Shown here: piece by piece, positions 53,301 to 59,077 of the stretch
How the letters are laid out: the number at the start of each line of letters is the position of its first letter
Numbering within the stretch: position 1 is the stretch's first letter
Assembly: GCA_965371445.1 (NCBI GenBank)
Contig: CBDUYN010000036.1
Coordinates: forward strand, 1-64,000
From: DASWIG01 sp965371445
Lineage (GTDB): Bacteria > Acidobacteriota > Thermoanaerobaculia > Multivoradales > J023
Direction: 5' to 3'
DNA: 64,000 nucleotides
Notes under the pieces: model-generated
Database searches by the model: none
What the model was told of the DNA's origin: nothing
Seen by the model: only the letters and a program-made list of their open reading frames with translations
Translations under genes and position numbers: made by a program

Positions 53301-55311
53301 ACTCCAGCCGGCCGCGCAGCTCCATCGCCATCAGCGAGTCGAGGCCGAAGCTGGTCAGCGGACGATCCACGGCGATCTCGGCGGTCGCGACGCGCAGCCG
53401 GCGCGCCGCCTCACGGCACAGGTAGGAGAGCAGGAGCGTCCGGCGCTCGGCGGCGCCAAGGCCCTCGAGGTCGTGTCGCGAGAGGCTCGCCTCGCCTTCG
53501 GCTTCGGCGCCCCAGTCATACGGGGGCGCGCCTCCGGCGCGACCGCTCTCGCCGTCGCGTTCGGCGGCGCTCGAGCTCAGGACGCTCTCCCCCACCGTCC
53601 GGAGCTCGCCGGCCAGGTAGGCGTCGCGGCAGGCGCGGCGCTGGATCTTGCCGCTCGAAGTCTTGAGCAGGGTCCCGGTGCGGATCAGCACCACCGCGTG
53701 CACCCCCACCTCGTGCTCGTCGGCGATCGCCCGGCGTACCGCCTCGGCCACCCTCTCCACGTCCCGGGGGTCTTTGCCGAGACGGGCGTCGCGCCGCCCC
53801 TCCATCACCAGCACCAACCGCTCTCCGCCTTCGACGTCGACCGAGAACGCGGCGCTCGAGCCCAGGCGCAGCGCACCGTGGCTACGCTCCGCGGTCGCCT
53901 CGAGGTCGTGGGGATAGAGGTTGCGGCCGCGCAGGATGACGAGCTCTTTCAGCCGGCCGGTGACGAAAAGCGAGCCGTCGGTGAGGAAGCCGAGGTCGCC
54001 GGTGCGCAGGTAGGAACCGGCGTCCTCTTCCCCGGCCGGGCGGGCGCAGAAGTCGCGGGCGCTGGCCGCGACTTTTTGCCAGTAGCCGCCGGCGACGCTC
54101 GGCCCCCGTACCCAGATCTCGCCCACCTGACCGTCGGCGAGGCGCTGCTCGCTCACCGGGTCGACGATCGCCACCTCCTGACCCAGCCAGGGCCGGCCGC
54201 TACCCACCAGCTCCCGGCCGGTGGCGGCCGGCGATCCGGCGGCCGGCTCGGCACGGTGCTCCTCGAGGGCCGCCTCGTCGAAGGTGCGCACCACCGGCGG
54301 CTCAAAGCGCTCGCCGCCGGTGACGAGGAGCGTCGTCTCGGCCAGACCGTAGCAGGGGTAGAAGGCCTCTCGCCGGAAACCGCACGGCCGAAAGGCCTCG
54401 GCGAACCGTTCCAGGGTGGAAGCGCGCACCGGCTCGGCGCCGTTGAAGGCCAGGGTCCAGCTCGTCAGATCGAGGCCTTCGCGCTCCTTGGCCTCGACGC
54501 GGTCGACGCAGAGGTCGTAGGCGAAGTTCGGTCCGCCGCCGGTCGTCGCGCGGTAGCGGTCGATCGCCCGGAGCCAGCGCAGGGGCTTTTCCAGAAAGGC
54601 CATCGGCGACATCAGCACACAGCTCGCGGCGACGTAGAGCGGTTGCAGGAGGTTCCCGATCAGGCCCATGTCGTGGTAGAGGGGCAGCCAGCCCACCACC
54701 ACCGACTCCTCGGTCATGCCGAAGGCACGGCGGATCATCTCCTCGTTGTGCAGCAGGTTCGAATGGCTCACCATGGCGCCCTTGGGGTCGCCGGTCGAGC
54801 CCGAGGTGTACTGGAGGAAGGCCAGCGTGTCGCCGGCGACGCCGCCGGCTCGCCAGGCACCGGCGTCGGCGTCGTCGATCCCGTCGGTCTCCACCCAGAT
54901 CGCCGCCGCAAGCGGCGGGCTCTGGGCGGCGAGCACGTCGGAGCGCCCGCGGATCTCCGCCGTGGTGAGCACGGCCGCCGGAGCGCAGTCGCCGAGGATC
55001 GCCAGGAGCCGCGGCTGGACCCGGCGCCGGCGCGGCGGATAGGCGGGCACCGCCACCACCCCGGCGTAGAGACAGCCGAGGAAGGCGGCGACGAAGTCAA
55101 GACCCGACGGATAGAGCAAGAGCGCCCGCTCGCCCTGGAGGCCGACCTCCTGGAGCCACGCCGCGACGGCCCGCGCCCGGCGGTCGAGCTCGCCGTAGGT
55201 GAGCCGCGCCGCCTCGACCTCCCCGTCGGCCAGGAAGGTGTAGGCCCGGCGCTCCGGATCTTCCTCGGCATGGCCGCGCAGTAGCTCGACCAGGGTCTTG
55301 GGGTTGATCAT
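44371..55311 (-). CDS. Lipo-initiating hybrid synthetase: FAAL-ACP-C-A(Gly)-PCP-KS-AT-KR-DH-T (gene A)
   Basis: 3646 aa first protein of the line. Residues 1-590 are a fatty acyl-AMP ligase (YTSGSTGDPKG near 170, KIQRRACR at its end), activating a fatty acid and loading the ACP (GLDSL near 657). C domain HHAVADF near 850 joins the acyl chain to an amino acid. The A domain (FDIAVLE near 1389) gives DILQLGMIW, nearly the glycine code DILQLGLIW. PCP LGGHSL near 1737. KS TACSSS near 1962, HGTGTELGD, TNVGHLD. AT GHSIGE near 2442 with HAFHS, malonyl type. KR TGGLGGVG near 2945 with CSSINA and DYCAANA, active-looking. A DH domain with HRIAGRPTVP near 3189 and Asp of LLDIAVG near 3357 lies after the KR, not before it. 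T LGGTSL near 3567. ATG 55311 follows GGAAG at eight bases; a TTG at 55326 overlaps that site and is rejected. Confidence 0.95.
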   Translation of the reverse strand: MINPKTLVELLRGHAEEDPERRAYTFLADGEVEAARLTYGELDRRARAVAAWLQEVGLQGERALLLYPSGLDFVAAFLGCLYAGVVAVPAYPPRRRRVQPRLLAILGDCAPAAVLTTAEIRGRSDVLAAQSPPLAAAIWVETDGIDDADAGAWRAGGVAGDTLAFLQYTSGSTGDPKGAMVSHSNLLHNEEMIRRAFGMTEESVVVGWLPLYHDMGLIGNLLQPLYVAASCVLMSPMAFLEKPLRWLRAIDRYRATTGGGPNFAYDLCVDRVEAKEREGLDLTSWTLAFNGAEPVRASTLERFAEAFRPCGFRREAFYPCYGLAETTLLVTGGERFEPPVVRTFDEAALEEHRAEPAAGSPAATGRELVGSGRPWLGQEVAIVDPVSEQRLADGQVGEIWVRGPSVAGGYWQKVAASARDFCARPAGEEDAGSYLRTGDLGFLTDGSLFVTGRLKELVILRGRNLYPHDLEATAERSHGALRLGSSAAFSVDVEGGERLVLVMEGRRDARLGKDPRDVERVAEAVRRAIADEHEVGVHAVVLIRTGTLLKTSSGKIQRRACRDAYLAGELRTVGESVLSSSAAERDGESGRAGGAPPYDWGAEAEGEASLSRHDLEGLGAAERRTLLLSYLCREAARRLRVATAEIAVDRPLTSFGLDSLMAMELRGRLESDLGFAPELAAMLEGASLAELADEVLEGLADDAPEPIPATGETEGEHPLSYGQEALYFLHCLAPESPAYNVAAAARLLGELDTGALRRAFRRLVERHPALRTSFRDPHGEVTQEVHADAAKGFSFHVEEAAGWDEARWRDRLAEEAHRPFDLRQCPLLRVRILERGPGEHFLLLVVHHAVADFWSLAVLLEELGVAYLAEKENRPLPLAPLALRYSDYVAFERRALEGEERERLEGYWLDSLAGSLEPLDLATDKPRPPVQTWNGAVRRAAVPAALGERLSELAGRSGATLYMVLLAAFQALLHRYTGQRRILVGSPTAGRLRPELEGLVGYFVNSLVMRGDLAGETTWRGFLSQTRRTVLDAFRHQGYPFDLLVERLHPERGVSRSPIFQVLFTLQQAPRLRREGLDAFALGREGTRLVLGGLEWESIELETRAAQFELSLTAAAVDAEVGLSLQYNRDLFEGSTVERLLGHLRCLLESAVAEPERRLADLEMLAAAERRQLLHDWNVTAADYPRELCLHQLVEAQARRTPEAVAVVACEGGELSYGELEARAAWLAARLIRLGVGPDVAVGLAIEPSLDMVVALLGVLKAGGAYVPLDPAYPEERLTYMLEDACRAQELRLLVTRRRERRLLDGLAAAASEVLEIDAEPSPEAASGPGPPAPRGENLAYVIYTSGSTGKPKGVEIPHRAVVNFLASMRRRPGLEPRDVLLAVTTLAFDIAVLEIFLPLTVGARLVLAGRDLVTDGLRLGQEIAQRGVTVMQATPATWRLLLESGWRGRPGLKMLCGGEALPAELAARLVEKGQSLWNMYGPTETTIWSAVRRVGAGEEPVQVGGVIANTRLHVLDARLEAVPIGVPGEVWIGGDGLAWGYRGRPGLTAERFVPDPFAAELGSASGERLYRVGDLARYRDTGNLEFLGRVDYQVKVRGYRIELGEIEAALAGHPAVRQAVVVVHGDDPGDPRLVAYLVDGEDEAADDGELRRFLRHGLPDYMVPSAFVRLDELPLLPNGKVDRRALPAPRTAAPRATAAVRKLPRTELEQTLAELWCKVLDVEVVGLHDNFFDLGGHSLLAARLHRLLVERLERDDVTVVDLFQYPTIDALARRLAPEEAVPEPHRVRRKALAERMDVAIVGMAGRFPGARDVDAFWHNLCEGVESITFFTDDELAERVPGEVLADPRYVRARGVLDGAEDFDASFFGFTPREAEVMDPQHRLFLECAYEALENAGYDTRRYDGKIGLYVGVGMNTYLLHAGEDRLSRLAGSYQAFISNDKDFVPTRASYKLNLRGPSINVQTACSSSLVAVHLACQSLKAGESDMAMAGGVAVRVPQRQGYFYEEGGILSPDGHCRAFSKDSAGTVLGNGLGVVVLKDLERALAGGDSVLAVIKGSAINNDGSFKVGYTAPSVEGQEEVITAALDAAGVEPRSIGYVEAHGTGTELGDPIEVTALTQVFHRGGSRISHGGEVTHETGYCALGSVKTNVGHLDTAAGVAGLIKAVGALRHATIPPSLHFESANPKIPFAATPFFVPRERRDWRSHGRVRRAGVSSFGIGGTNAHVVLEEAPPPAPTSASSGVHLLLLSAKTSTALDAATRRLGEHLRTSDADLADVAFTLQVGRTAYEHRRFMVARDRDEAAAALAAVDPERLRPGRLDVQAAAPVRPGSSQARRGGLAAARRRVVFLFSGQGSQYLGMGRQLYDNEPVFKKEIGRCAELLQAEIGLDLREVLYPPAGTDLAAAAERLRETRLTQPALFAVEYALARLWMTWGVTPAAMAGHSIGEYVAACLAGVFNFGDALRLVAARGRMMQELPPGAMLAVGLGEGELLALLDSTTSLAAVNGPDDCVVSGPEREILALASELESSGVRHRRLHTSHAFHSSMMAPAVDPFVREVARLDLGEPDIPFVSNLTGTWITDEEATDPGYWGRHLAEPVRFADAVSRLAADPGIFLEVGPGHTLTTLARPQARGRVFVSSLPHPKDRDGVEEVMSSALGRLWQAGVEIDWDGFYFYREEHRRRLALPTYPFERKTYWVTAAPPREAPAERPALTRHDDVGRWLYAPVWKPSFLGAAAARPASPETWLLLVAGDALGVRLAKRLAANDRRLVTADVGELRGREGYAAFLEKLGEAPHRVVCAWPLDAPAAQLADAEAAVAALLALVQALAGLAGEAPVALDLVTRRAWRVQPQEAVEPAGAALWGLLEAVPQELRRLRCRSIDVDPDSEEDTGDLLDDLAAELETASAAERRVAWRGGGRWVRAFEPVTLPPAEPWLAPGAAYLVTGGLGGVGLVLARALVEATPLGDDGVRARLALVGRRSLPPREAWDATVAERGENDPLSRAIRGVRELEAAGAEVFAATADVADKDALAAVLEEARTRLGPIRGAIHAAGIAGGGLVETRSAAAAAAVLRPKVAGTRALYEALAGEPLDFLVLCSSINAVAGGFGQADYCAANAFLDAFAQAETRRLGGGRRGARILSLGWDRWRGVGMAAAGAPGHPLLGLRMVKTAEREVYRAIYTVAGQWVLAEHRIAGRPTVPGATYLEMARAAFAERAASRPLEIRDVVFPEPLVVDDGASREVLTVFDLEEAGEAARFRVLSRPAGSAEGWKEHCRGEVAVAAKAPAVLEQDFGEIERRMSGEITAEDAVARSSREFLVTGRRWQGLERVQVGEGELVAEISLPDDLASDLVRCELHPALLDIAVGYVQLVREGDYLPLSYERLRCHAALPQRFRSHLVLRGKEGGDTLSCDAVLFDTEGAVRVVVEGFSMKRLELAAVEELARMSSPANGSAEEETDLAAAILEGTVEPADAAEVLRRVLSAPRVPPHLVVSPRDLAAVQKAYADFDPTRLATELAGLDAPAERHDRGELSTEYVAPVAGLEKVIAEVWQRYLGVDEIGVHDNFFELGGTSLVGVQVVGELKRRLGREIATVSLFEAPSIKALAHHLEPPAEAEEAFAKTRSRASRRKAALGTTLKSRGKRPRRKIR

Positions 55312-55319
55312 CGCGACGG

Positions 55320-55324
55320 CTTCC
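55320..55324 (-). promoter_or_regulatory. Ribosome binding site for gene A
   Basis: GGAAG on the minus strand with an eight-base spacer before ATG 55311. It supports this start over the in-frame TTG at 55326. Confidence 0.65.
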
Positions 55325-55329
55325 AAGGT

Positions 55330-56364
55330 CTATTCCACGGTCCGCAAGTCGACGTAGCCGGGGTAGTCCTGGATGTGGGACAGGTCGTTCTCGAGGACCG
55401 CCACGTCGCCGCGCCGCTCGATTTCCTTGAAGCCGGCGAAGCGGTAGGTGACCACCATCAGCCGGTTGCGGCCGGTGGAGACGAGCTCGGCCCGTAGCCG
55501 GACGCCGGCGCCGCGTGCCCGCTTCATCAGGTATCCGAGGAGGATCGAGCCGACGCCCCGCGACATCACCCGGCACGACATCAAGAGCAGCTTGAGCGTC
55601 CAGACAACCTGTCCCAGCTCCACGAGAGCGAGGCCGATCTTGCCGTAGGTGCCGTACTTGTCCTCGAGGCTCGCGACCAGCAGCAGGTGGTCGTCCGACT
55701 GGCGACACGCGTCGAGCTTCTCGTAGGAGTAGGTGACGCCGGTCGAGTTGAGCTGATGGGTGCGCACCGTCAGCTCCTCGGCACGCTGCAAGTCCTCTTC
55801 GCTCGCCGGAGCGATGGTGAAACGCATGTCGAGGGAGGCGAGGAACCCCTCGTCGGGTCCTTCAAATGCCTCCTGGACCTTGTTGCGCGTGGCGTCGGCC
55901 TGGTACATCCGGCGCCGGAGGGCCGACTCGTCGGTCAAGAAGCGCGGTATGAGCTCCGGCCGCTCTGCGAGCCCGGGAACTTCCTCAGCGTCGTAGACGA
56001 GCACCTCCGGCAGGGCGTAAGCCACCTCTTCGCGCTCGAAGGGCTGGTCGTCGACGAACGCGACGGCGTCGAGGCCGACGTTGATCGACTCGGCGATCCT
56101 CTTGATACCGGCCGACTTCGCCGACCAGCTGATCTGCGGATAGAGGAAGTAATGATCGAGGCCGAGGCGAGCCAGGGCCTCCATCGCCATCTCGGGGTCG
56201 TTCTTGCTGGCGATCGAGCACAGGATGCCGCGCTGGTCGAGCGCCTCCAAGGTCTCGCGGGCGCCGTCGCGCAGGCGCAGCTCGTCGCCCTCGATCAGCG
56301 TGCCGTGCCACAGGGTTTCGTCGAGGTCCCAGACCAGGACCTTGACGACGCGTTCTTTCTCCAT
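55330..56364 (-). CDS. FkbH-like HAD-family glyceryl-ACP synthase
   Basis: 344 aa. N-terminal HAD phosphatase domain with the nucleophile motif DLDETLWHGTL near residues 13-23 and a later FVDDQPFERE acid loop. The C-terminal GNAT-like half carries SCRVMSRGVG, the FkbH family signature. By family knowledge, such proteins take a glyceryl unit from 1,3-bisphosphoglycerate, remove phosphate and transfer it to a discrete ACP, the first step to hydroxymalonyl- or methoxymalonyl-ACP. It lies next to the acyl-CoA dehydrogenase, ACP and 3-hydroxyacyl-CoA dehydrogenase genes that complete the oxidation, all in one orientation. A strong purine-rich ribosome site (GGGAGGGAGGA) precedes the ATG. The gene ends 18 bases before gene A starts. 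Confidence 0.93.
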   Translation of the reverse strand: MEKERVVKVLVWDLDETLWHGTLIEGDELRLRDGARETLEALDQRGILCSIASKNDPEMAMEALARLGLDHYFLYPQISWSAKSAGIKRIAESINVGLDAVAFVDDQPFEREEVAYALPEVLVYDAEEVPGLAERPELIPRFLTDESALRRRMYQADATRNKVQEAFEGPDEGFLASLDMRFTIAPASEEDLQRAEELTVRTHQLNSTGVTYSYEKLDACRQSDDHLLLVASLEDKYGTYGKIGLALVELGQVVWTLKLLLMSCRVMSRGVGSILLGYLMKRARGAGVRLRAELVSTGRNRLMVVTYRFAGFKEIERRGDVAVLENDLSHIQDYPGYVDLRTVE

Positions 56365-56388
56365 GTCCGTCCTCCCTCCCTGGCGATC

Positions 56389-57564
56389 TCAGAGCTCCGG
56401 CAACGGGAACCGCGGAATGAGATTCTGCTGGATCTGGGTCGTCCCCTCGATGATCTCCGTCACCTTGGCGTCGCGCAGGTAACGTTCCACGGGATAGTCC
56501 TCGGTCAGGCCGTTGCCGCCGAAAAGCTGCACCGCGGCATTTGCCGCGGCCACCGCGGTGCGCGAGGCCACGTACTTCGCCATCATCGTCTCGGCGGCCG
56601 CGGCGGGGTCGCCGTCCTGGCGCAGGGTGGCGGCGCGGCAGCAGAGCAGCCGCGCGGCATGCGTCGAGGTAAGCATCTCGGTGAGCTTGCGCCGTACCAG
56701 CTGGTGCTCGGAGATCGGCTTGCCGAACTGCACCCGCTCGCCCGTGTACTGAAACGACGCCTCCACACAGGCGCGGGCGATCCCCACCGAGCCCCAGGCG
56801 ACGCTGAAGCGGCCCTGGTCGAGCGCCGTCGACGCGACGTGCGAGAAGCCGAAGCCGATGCGCCCCAGGATCTGCTCCGCCGGTACCCGGCAGTCCTCGA
56901 AGAAGACCTCCGCCACCCACGTCGCCCGCGTACCGGTGATGGTTCGCATCGGCCGGCGGGTGATCCCCGGCGTGTCACCCGGCACGAGCAGCGCGACGAG
57001 CTTGCCGCCGACTGGTTGGCCGTCTTTTGATCCTTCACAGCGCGCGAAGACCATGAAAACGTCGGCCACCTGTCCGAAGGTGACCCACTTCTTGCGGCCG
57101 TTCAAGACGAAGCTCTCGCCGTCGAGGCGCGCGGTGGTCTCGACCGCGGTGGCGTCGCTGCCCACGTTGGGCTCGGAGAGGCCGATGGCGGCGAGCTTCT
57201 CGCCGCTGGTGAGCTGGCGCAGGAGCTCGGGGTCGAGGTGGGTCCGGCCCCAGCGCCACACGGTGTAGGCGGTCATGTCGTGGACGGTCAGGAGCGACCG
57301 GGTCGAGGAGCAGGCGCGGGCGATCTCCTCGGTCAGGAAGCCGTAGAGCAGCGGATCCATGCCGCCGCCGCCCGACTCCTCGGGCAGGCCGGCGCCGAGG
57401 TAGCCCGCGTCGCGCAGCTTCTCGCGCATTTCCATCGGGACGGCCCCCGCCTTGTCCCACGCCGCCGCGTGGGGGGCGACGTGCTCGTCGACGAACTGGG
57501 CAAAGCGCTCCCGGGCCGCGCGCTGGGCAGGGGAGAGCTTCAGCCACATGCCGGATTCGCTCAC
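56389..57564 (-). CDS. Acyl-CoA dehydrogenase-type oxidase of the hydroxymalonyl-ACP pathway
   Basis: 391 aa, full-length acyl-CoA dehydrogenase fold. Visible motifs are IGLSEPNVGSDA (flavin/substrate region), GRKKWVTFGQVAD, and LFGGNGLTEDYPVERYLRDA followed by IIEGTTQIQ, which holds the catalytic glutamate. Homologues in zwittermicin and ansamitocin-type clusters oxidise the acyl chain on the discrete ACP during extender synthesis rather than acting in beta-oxidation. The conserved gene neighbourhood (ACP eleven bases upstream, FkbH-like gene downstream) supports that role. Membership of a general fatty-acid pathway is possible in principle but unlikely here. Confidence 0.92.
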   Translation of the reverse strand: MSESGMWLKLSPAQRAARERFAQFVDEHVAPHAAAWDKAGAVPMEMREKLRDAGYLGAGLPEESGGGGMDPLLYGFLTEEIARACSSTRSLLTVHDMTAYTVWRWGRTHLDPELLRQLTSGEKLAAIGLSEPNVGSDATAVETTARLDGESFVLNGRKKWVTFGQVADVFMVFARCEGSKDGQPVGGKLVALLVPGDTPGITRRPMRTITGTRATWVAEVFFEDCRVPAEQILGRIGFGFSHVASTALDQGRFSVAWGSVGIARACVEASFQYTGERVQFGKPISEHQLVRRKLTEMLTSTHAARLLCCRAATLRQDGDPAAAAETMMAKYVASRTAVAAANAAVQLFGGNGLTEDYPVERYLRDAKVTEIIEGTTQIQQNLIPRFPLPEL

Positions 57565-57574
57565 GGTCCTCCTC

Positions 57575-57820
57575 CTATGCGGACGCGCCTCTCTTGCGCT
57601 CGACGAGGGCGTCGATGGCGTTCAGGCTCCGGAAGTTGTCGAGGTCCAGGTCCTCGTCCTCGACCGTGATGCCAAACTCCTTCTCGACGAACTGGACGAG
57701 TTGCATGGCCAGGAGCGAATTGACGAAGCCGAGGGCGAAGATGTCCTCGTCGGCCGCAAGCTCGTGGTTGCGCAGGAAGCGGGCGAGGAACTGCCTGGTC
57801 TTGGTCTTGCGGTCGTCCAT
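57575..57820 (-). CDS. Discrete acyl carrier protein for the extender unit
   Basis: 81 aa, the size and helical pattern of an ACP. The phosphopantetheine site is Ser in GFVNSLLAMQLV near residue 35, with an acidic helix (VEDEDLDLDNF) after it. It belongs with the carrier proteins that hold the glyceryl/hydroxymalonyl chain in FkbH-type pathways, separate from the carriers embedded in the megasynthases. It sits between the two dehydrogenase genes of the same pathway with gaps of only 10-12 bases. Confidence 0.92.
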   Translation of the reverse strand: MDDRKTKTRQFLARFLRNHELAADEDIFALGFVNSLLAMQLVQFVEKEFGITVEDEDLDLDNFRSLNAIDALVERKRGASA

Positions 57821-57832
57821 GGAATCGAACCT

Positions 57833-58699
57833 CTAGAGCGTGGTGGCGTAGTCGTAGAATCCGCGGCCGCTCTTGCGGCCCAGCTCGCCAGCGAAAACCA
57901 TCTTCTCGAGCAGCGGGCAGGGACGGAACTTAGGGTCCCGGTAGCTCTCCCAGAGCACCACGAGCGAGTCGAGGATGGTGTCGAGGCCGATCAGGTCTCC
58001 GGTCTCGAGCGGCCCCATCTTGTGGCCAAAGCAGGTCTTGAAGAGACGGTCGACGTCCTCGGCCGGCGCGACCCCGTCCTGGACCACGAAGATCGCCTCG
58101 TTGATGGTGAGCATCAGCACCCGGTTGGTGACGAAGCCCGGCATGTCGTTGACCACGATCCCTTCCTTGCCCATGCCGGCGAGGAAGGCGCGGGCCGTCT
58201 CGAGGGTCTCTTCCGAGGTGTGGTGGCCGCGGATCACCTCGACCGTGGGCTTGAGCGGTACCGGGTTCATGAAATGCATCCCTACGACCCGGTCGGGACG
58301 CCGAGTGAGGGATCCGAGACGGGTGATGGAGATGCACGAGGTGTTGGCCGCCAACACGCACGGCTCGGGGCACACCTCGTCGAGCCGCGGGTAGACCTCG
58401 GCCTTCACTTCCCATTTTTCGATCACGTTCTCGACCACGAAGTCGGCCTTCGAGAGCGCCTCGTAGTCGGTGGTGGCCTCGATGCGCCCGAGGATCGTGG
58501 CCGCGCTCTCCGCGCCCTCGTTCTTCTTGGCGAAGAGGCTCTGCATGCGCAGGTTCTGCCGGATCTCCGAGCGCGCTCGCTCGAGCTGGGCCTCGCCGAG
58601 GTCGATCAGGACGATCCGGTGTCCGGTCTGGGCCAGGTTCTGAGACACGCCGACTCCCATGACGCCGGCTCCGATGACTCCGATGGTTTCTAGCTGCAT
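57833..58699 (-). CDS. 3-hydroxyacyl-CoA dehydrogenase-type oxidoreductase of extender synthesis
   Basis: 288 aa. N-terminal NAD-binding loop IGVIGAGVMGVG at residues 6-17, the HFMNPVP motif near the middle and the C-terminal helical domain of the 3-hydroxybutyryl-CoA dehydrogenase family. The C-terminus GRKSGRGFYDY is typical. In hydroxymalonyl- and methoxymalonyl-ACP pathways this family oxidises the glyceryl-ACP alcohol. It is the first gene of the operon; the nearest upstream gene ends 376 bases away, and a promoter-like sequence lies in that gap. Confidence 0.92.
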   Translation of the reverse strand: MQLETIGVIGAGVMGVGVSQNLAQTGHRIVLIDLGEAQLERARSEIRQNLRMQSLFAKKNEGAESAATILGRIEATTDYEALSKADFVVENVIEKWEVKAEVYPRLDEVCPEPCVLAANTSCISITRLGSLTRRPDRVVGMHFMNPVPLKPTVEVIRGHHTSEETLETARAFLAGMGKEGIVVNDMPGFVTNRVLMLTINEAIFVVQDGVAPAEDVDRLFKTCFGHKMGPLETGDLIGLDTILDSLVVLWESYRDPKFRPCPLLEKMVFAGELGRKSGRGFYDYATTL

Positions 58700-58853
58700 C
58701 CTTCTTCCCCTGAAAATCGGAAAACGGCCCCATTGGCGACATGAGCCCCCTGAGGGGTCCGTAGGGTCACGGGATCCTGAGACAGGCCAGACAAGGCACG
58801 CTTCGGACGCCTCGCTGGGTCGATCTTTGTCGTTCGGGTGGCTTGACGGCTCA

Positions 58854-58877
58854 CTGAAGGGAATCCATCCCCTTCAG
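58854..58877. repeat. Perfect 8-bp inverted repeat in the operon leader
   Basis: CTGAAGGG and CCCTTCAG separated by 8 bases, about 155 bases before the first start codon. No U-run follows on the minus strand, so it does not look like an intrinsic terminator. It could be an operator or an RNA hairpin in the leader. Confidence 0.55.
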
Positions 58878-59017
58878 ACACCTGACCTGAGGATGGACAC
58901 CGGAAGCAAGAACCGCCGGTGACAACTCGACCACGGAAGTCCGGCAGACGCCGGGCTCCTTCGACCAAAAAGACCAAACTTCCCGCTACCGCGCATCTTG
59001 CCCGACAGCACTCTCGG

Positions 59018-59027
59018 ATCTTAAGAT
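59018..59027. repeat. 10-bp palindrome overlapping the -10 element
   Basis: ATCTTAAGAT reads the same on both strands and overlaps the predicted -10 box of the operon promoter. A repressor site is possible, but the palindrome is short and could be chance. Confidence 0.35.
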
Positions 59028-59051
59028 ATCACAATCCTGCGCTCTTGTCGA
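59023..59051 (-). promoter_or_regulatory. Predicted sigma70-type promoter of the biosynthetic operon
   Basis: On the minus strand a -35 box TCGACA (59046-59051) and a -10 box TATCTT (59023-59028) are separated by exactly 17 bases. It lies in an AT-richer pocket of otherwise GC-rich DNA and faces the biosynthetic genes. Transcription would start near 59015, giving a leader of about 315 nt. It was identified by eye from the consensus; no experimental evidence. Confidence 0.55.
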
Positions 59052-59059
59052 GCCTGACA

Positions 59060-59077
59060 TGAGCTTTCTGAGCTTTC
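59060..59077. repeat. Tandem 9-bp direct repeat upstream of the -35 box
   Basis: TGAGCTTTC occurs twice head to tail, ending at the stop codon of the CRTAC1-like gene and beginning nine bases upstream of the predicted -35 box. The position fits an activator site, but only two copies are present. Confidence 0.4.

Larger units (their letters stand above)
58700..59075. other. Intergenic leader and promoter region of the biosynthetic operon
   Basis: 376 bases between the CRTAC1-like gene and the first operon gene, both on the minus strand. It holds a sigma70-like promoter, a short palindrome, an adjacent tandem repeat and inverted repeats in the transcribed leader (each listed separately where supported). 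No convincing protein gene: the one open frame across it begins with TTG, lacks a ribosome site and has no recognisable domain. A second, weaker inverted repeat (CACCGG at 58898-58903 with CCGGTG at 58916-58921) may also fold in the leader RNA. Confidence 0.6.

Noticed and set aside
56389..58699. Fatty-acid beta-oxidation operon
   Set aside because: The dehydrogenases are paired with a discrete ACP and an FkbH-like protein, with no thiolase or enoyl-CoA hydratase; this is the extender-unit set.
58854..58877. Leader inverted repeat as an intrinsic terminator
   Set aside because: There is no T-run after it on either strand and it lies inside the expected leader; kept only as a repeat.
58690..58977. 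Possible leader peptide gene upstream of the operon
   Set aside because: It starts at TTG with no ribosome site, has no recognisable domain and overlaps the first gene.
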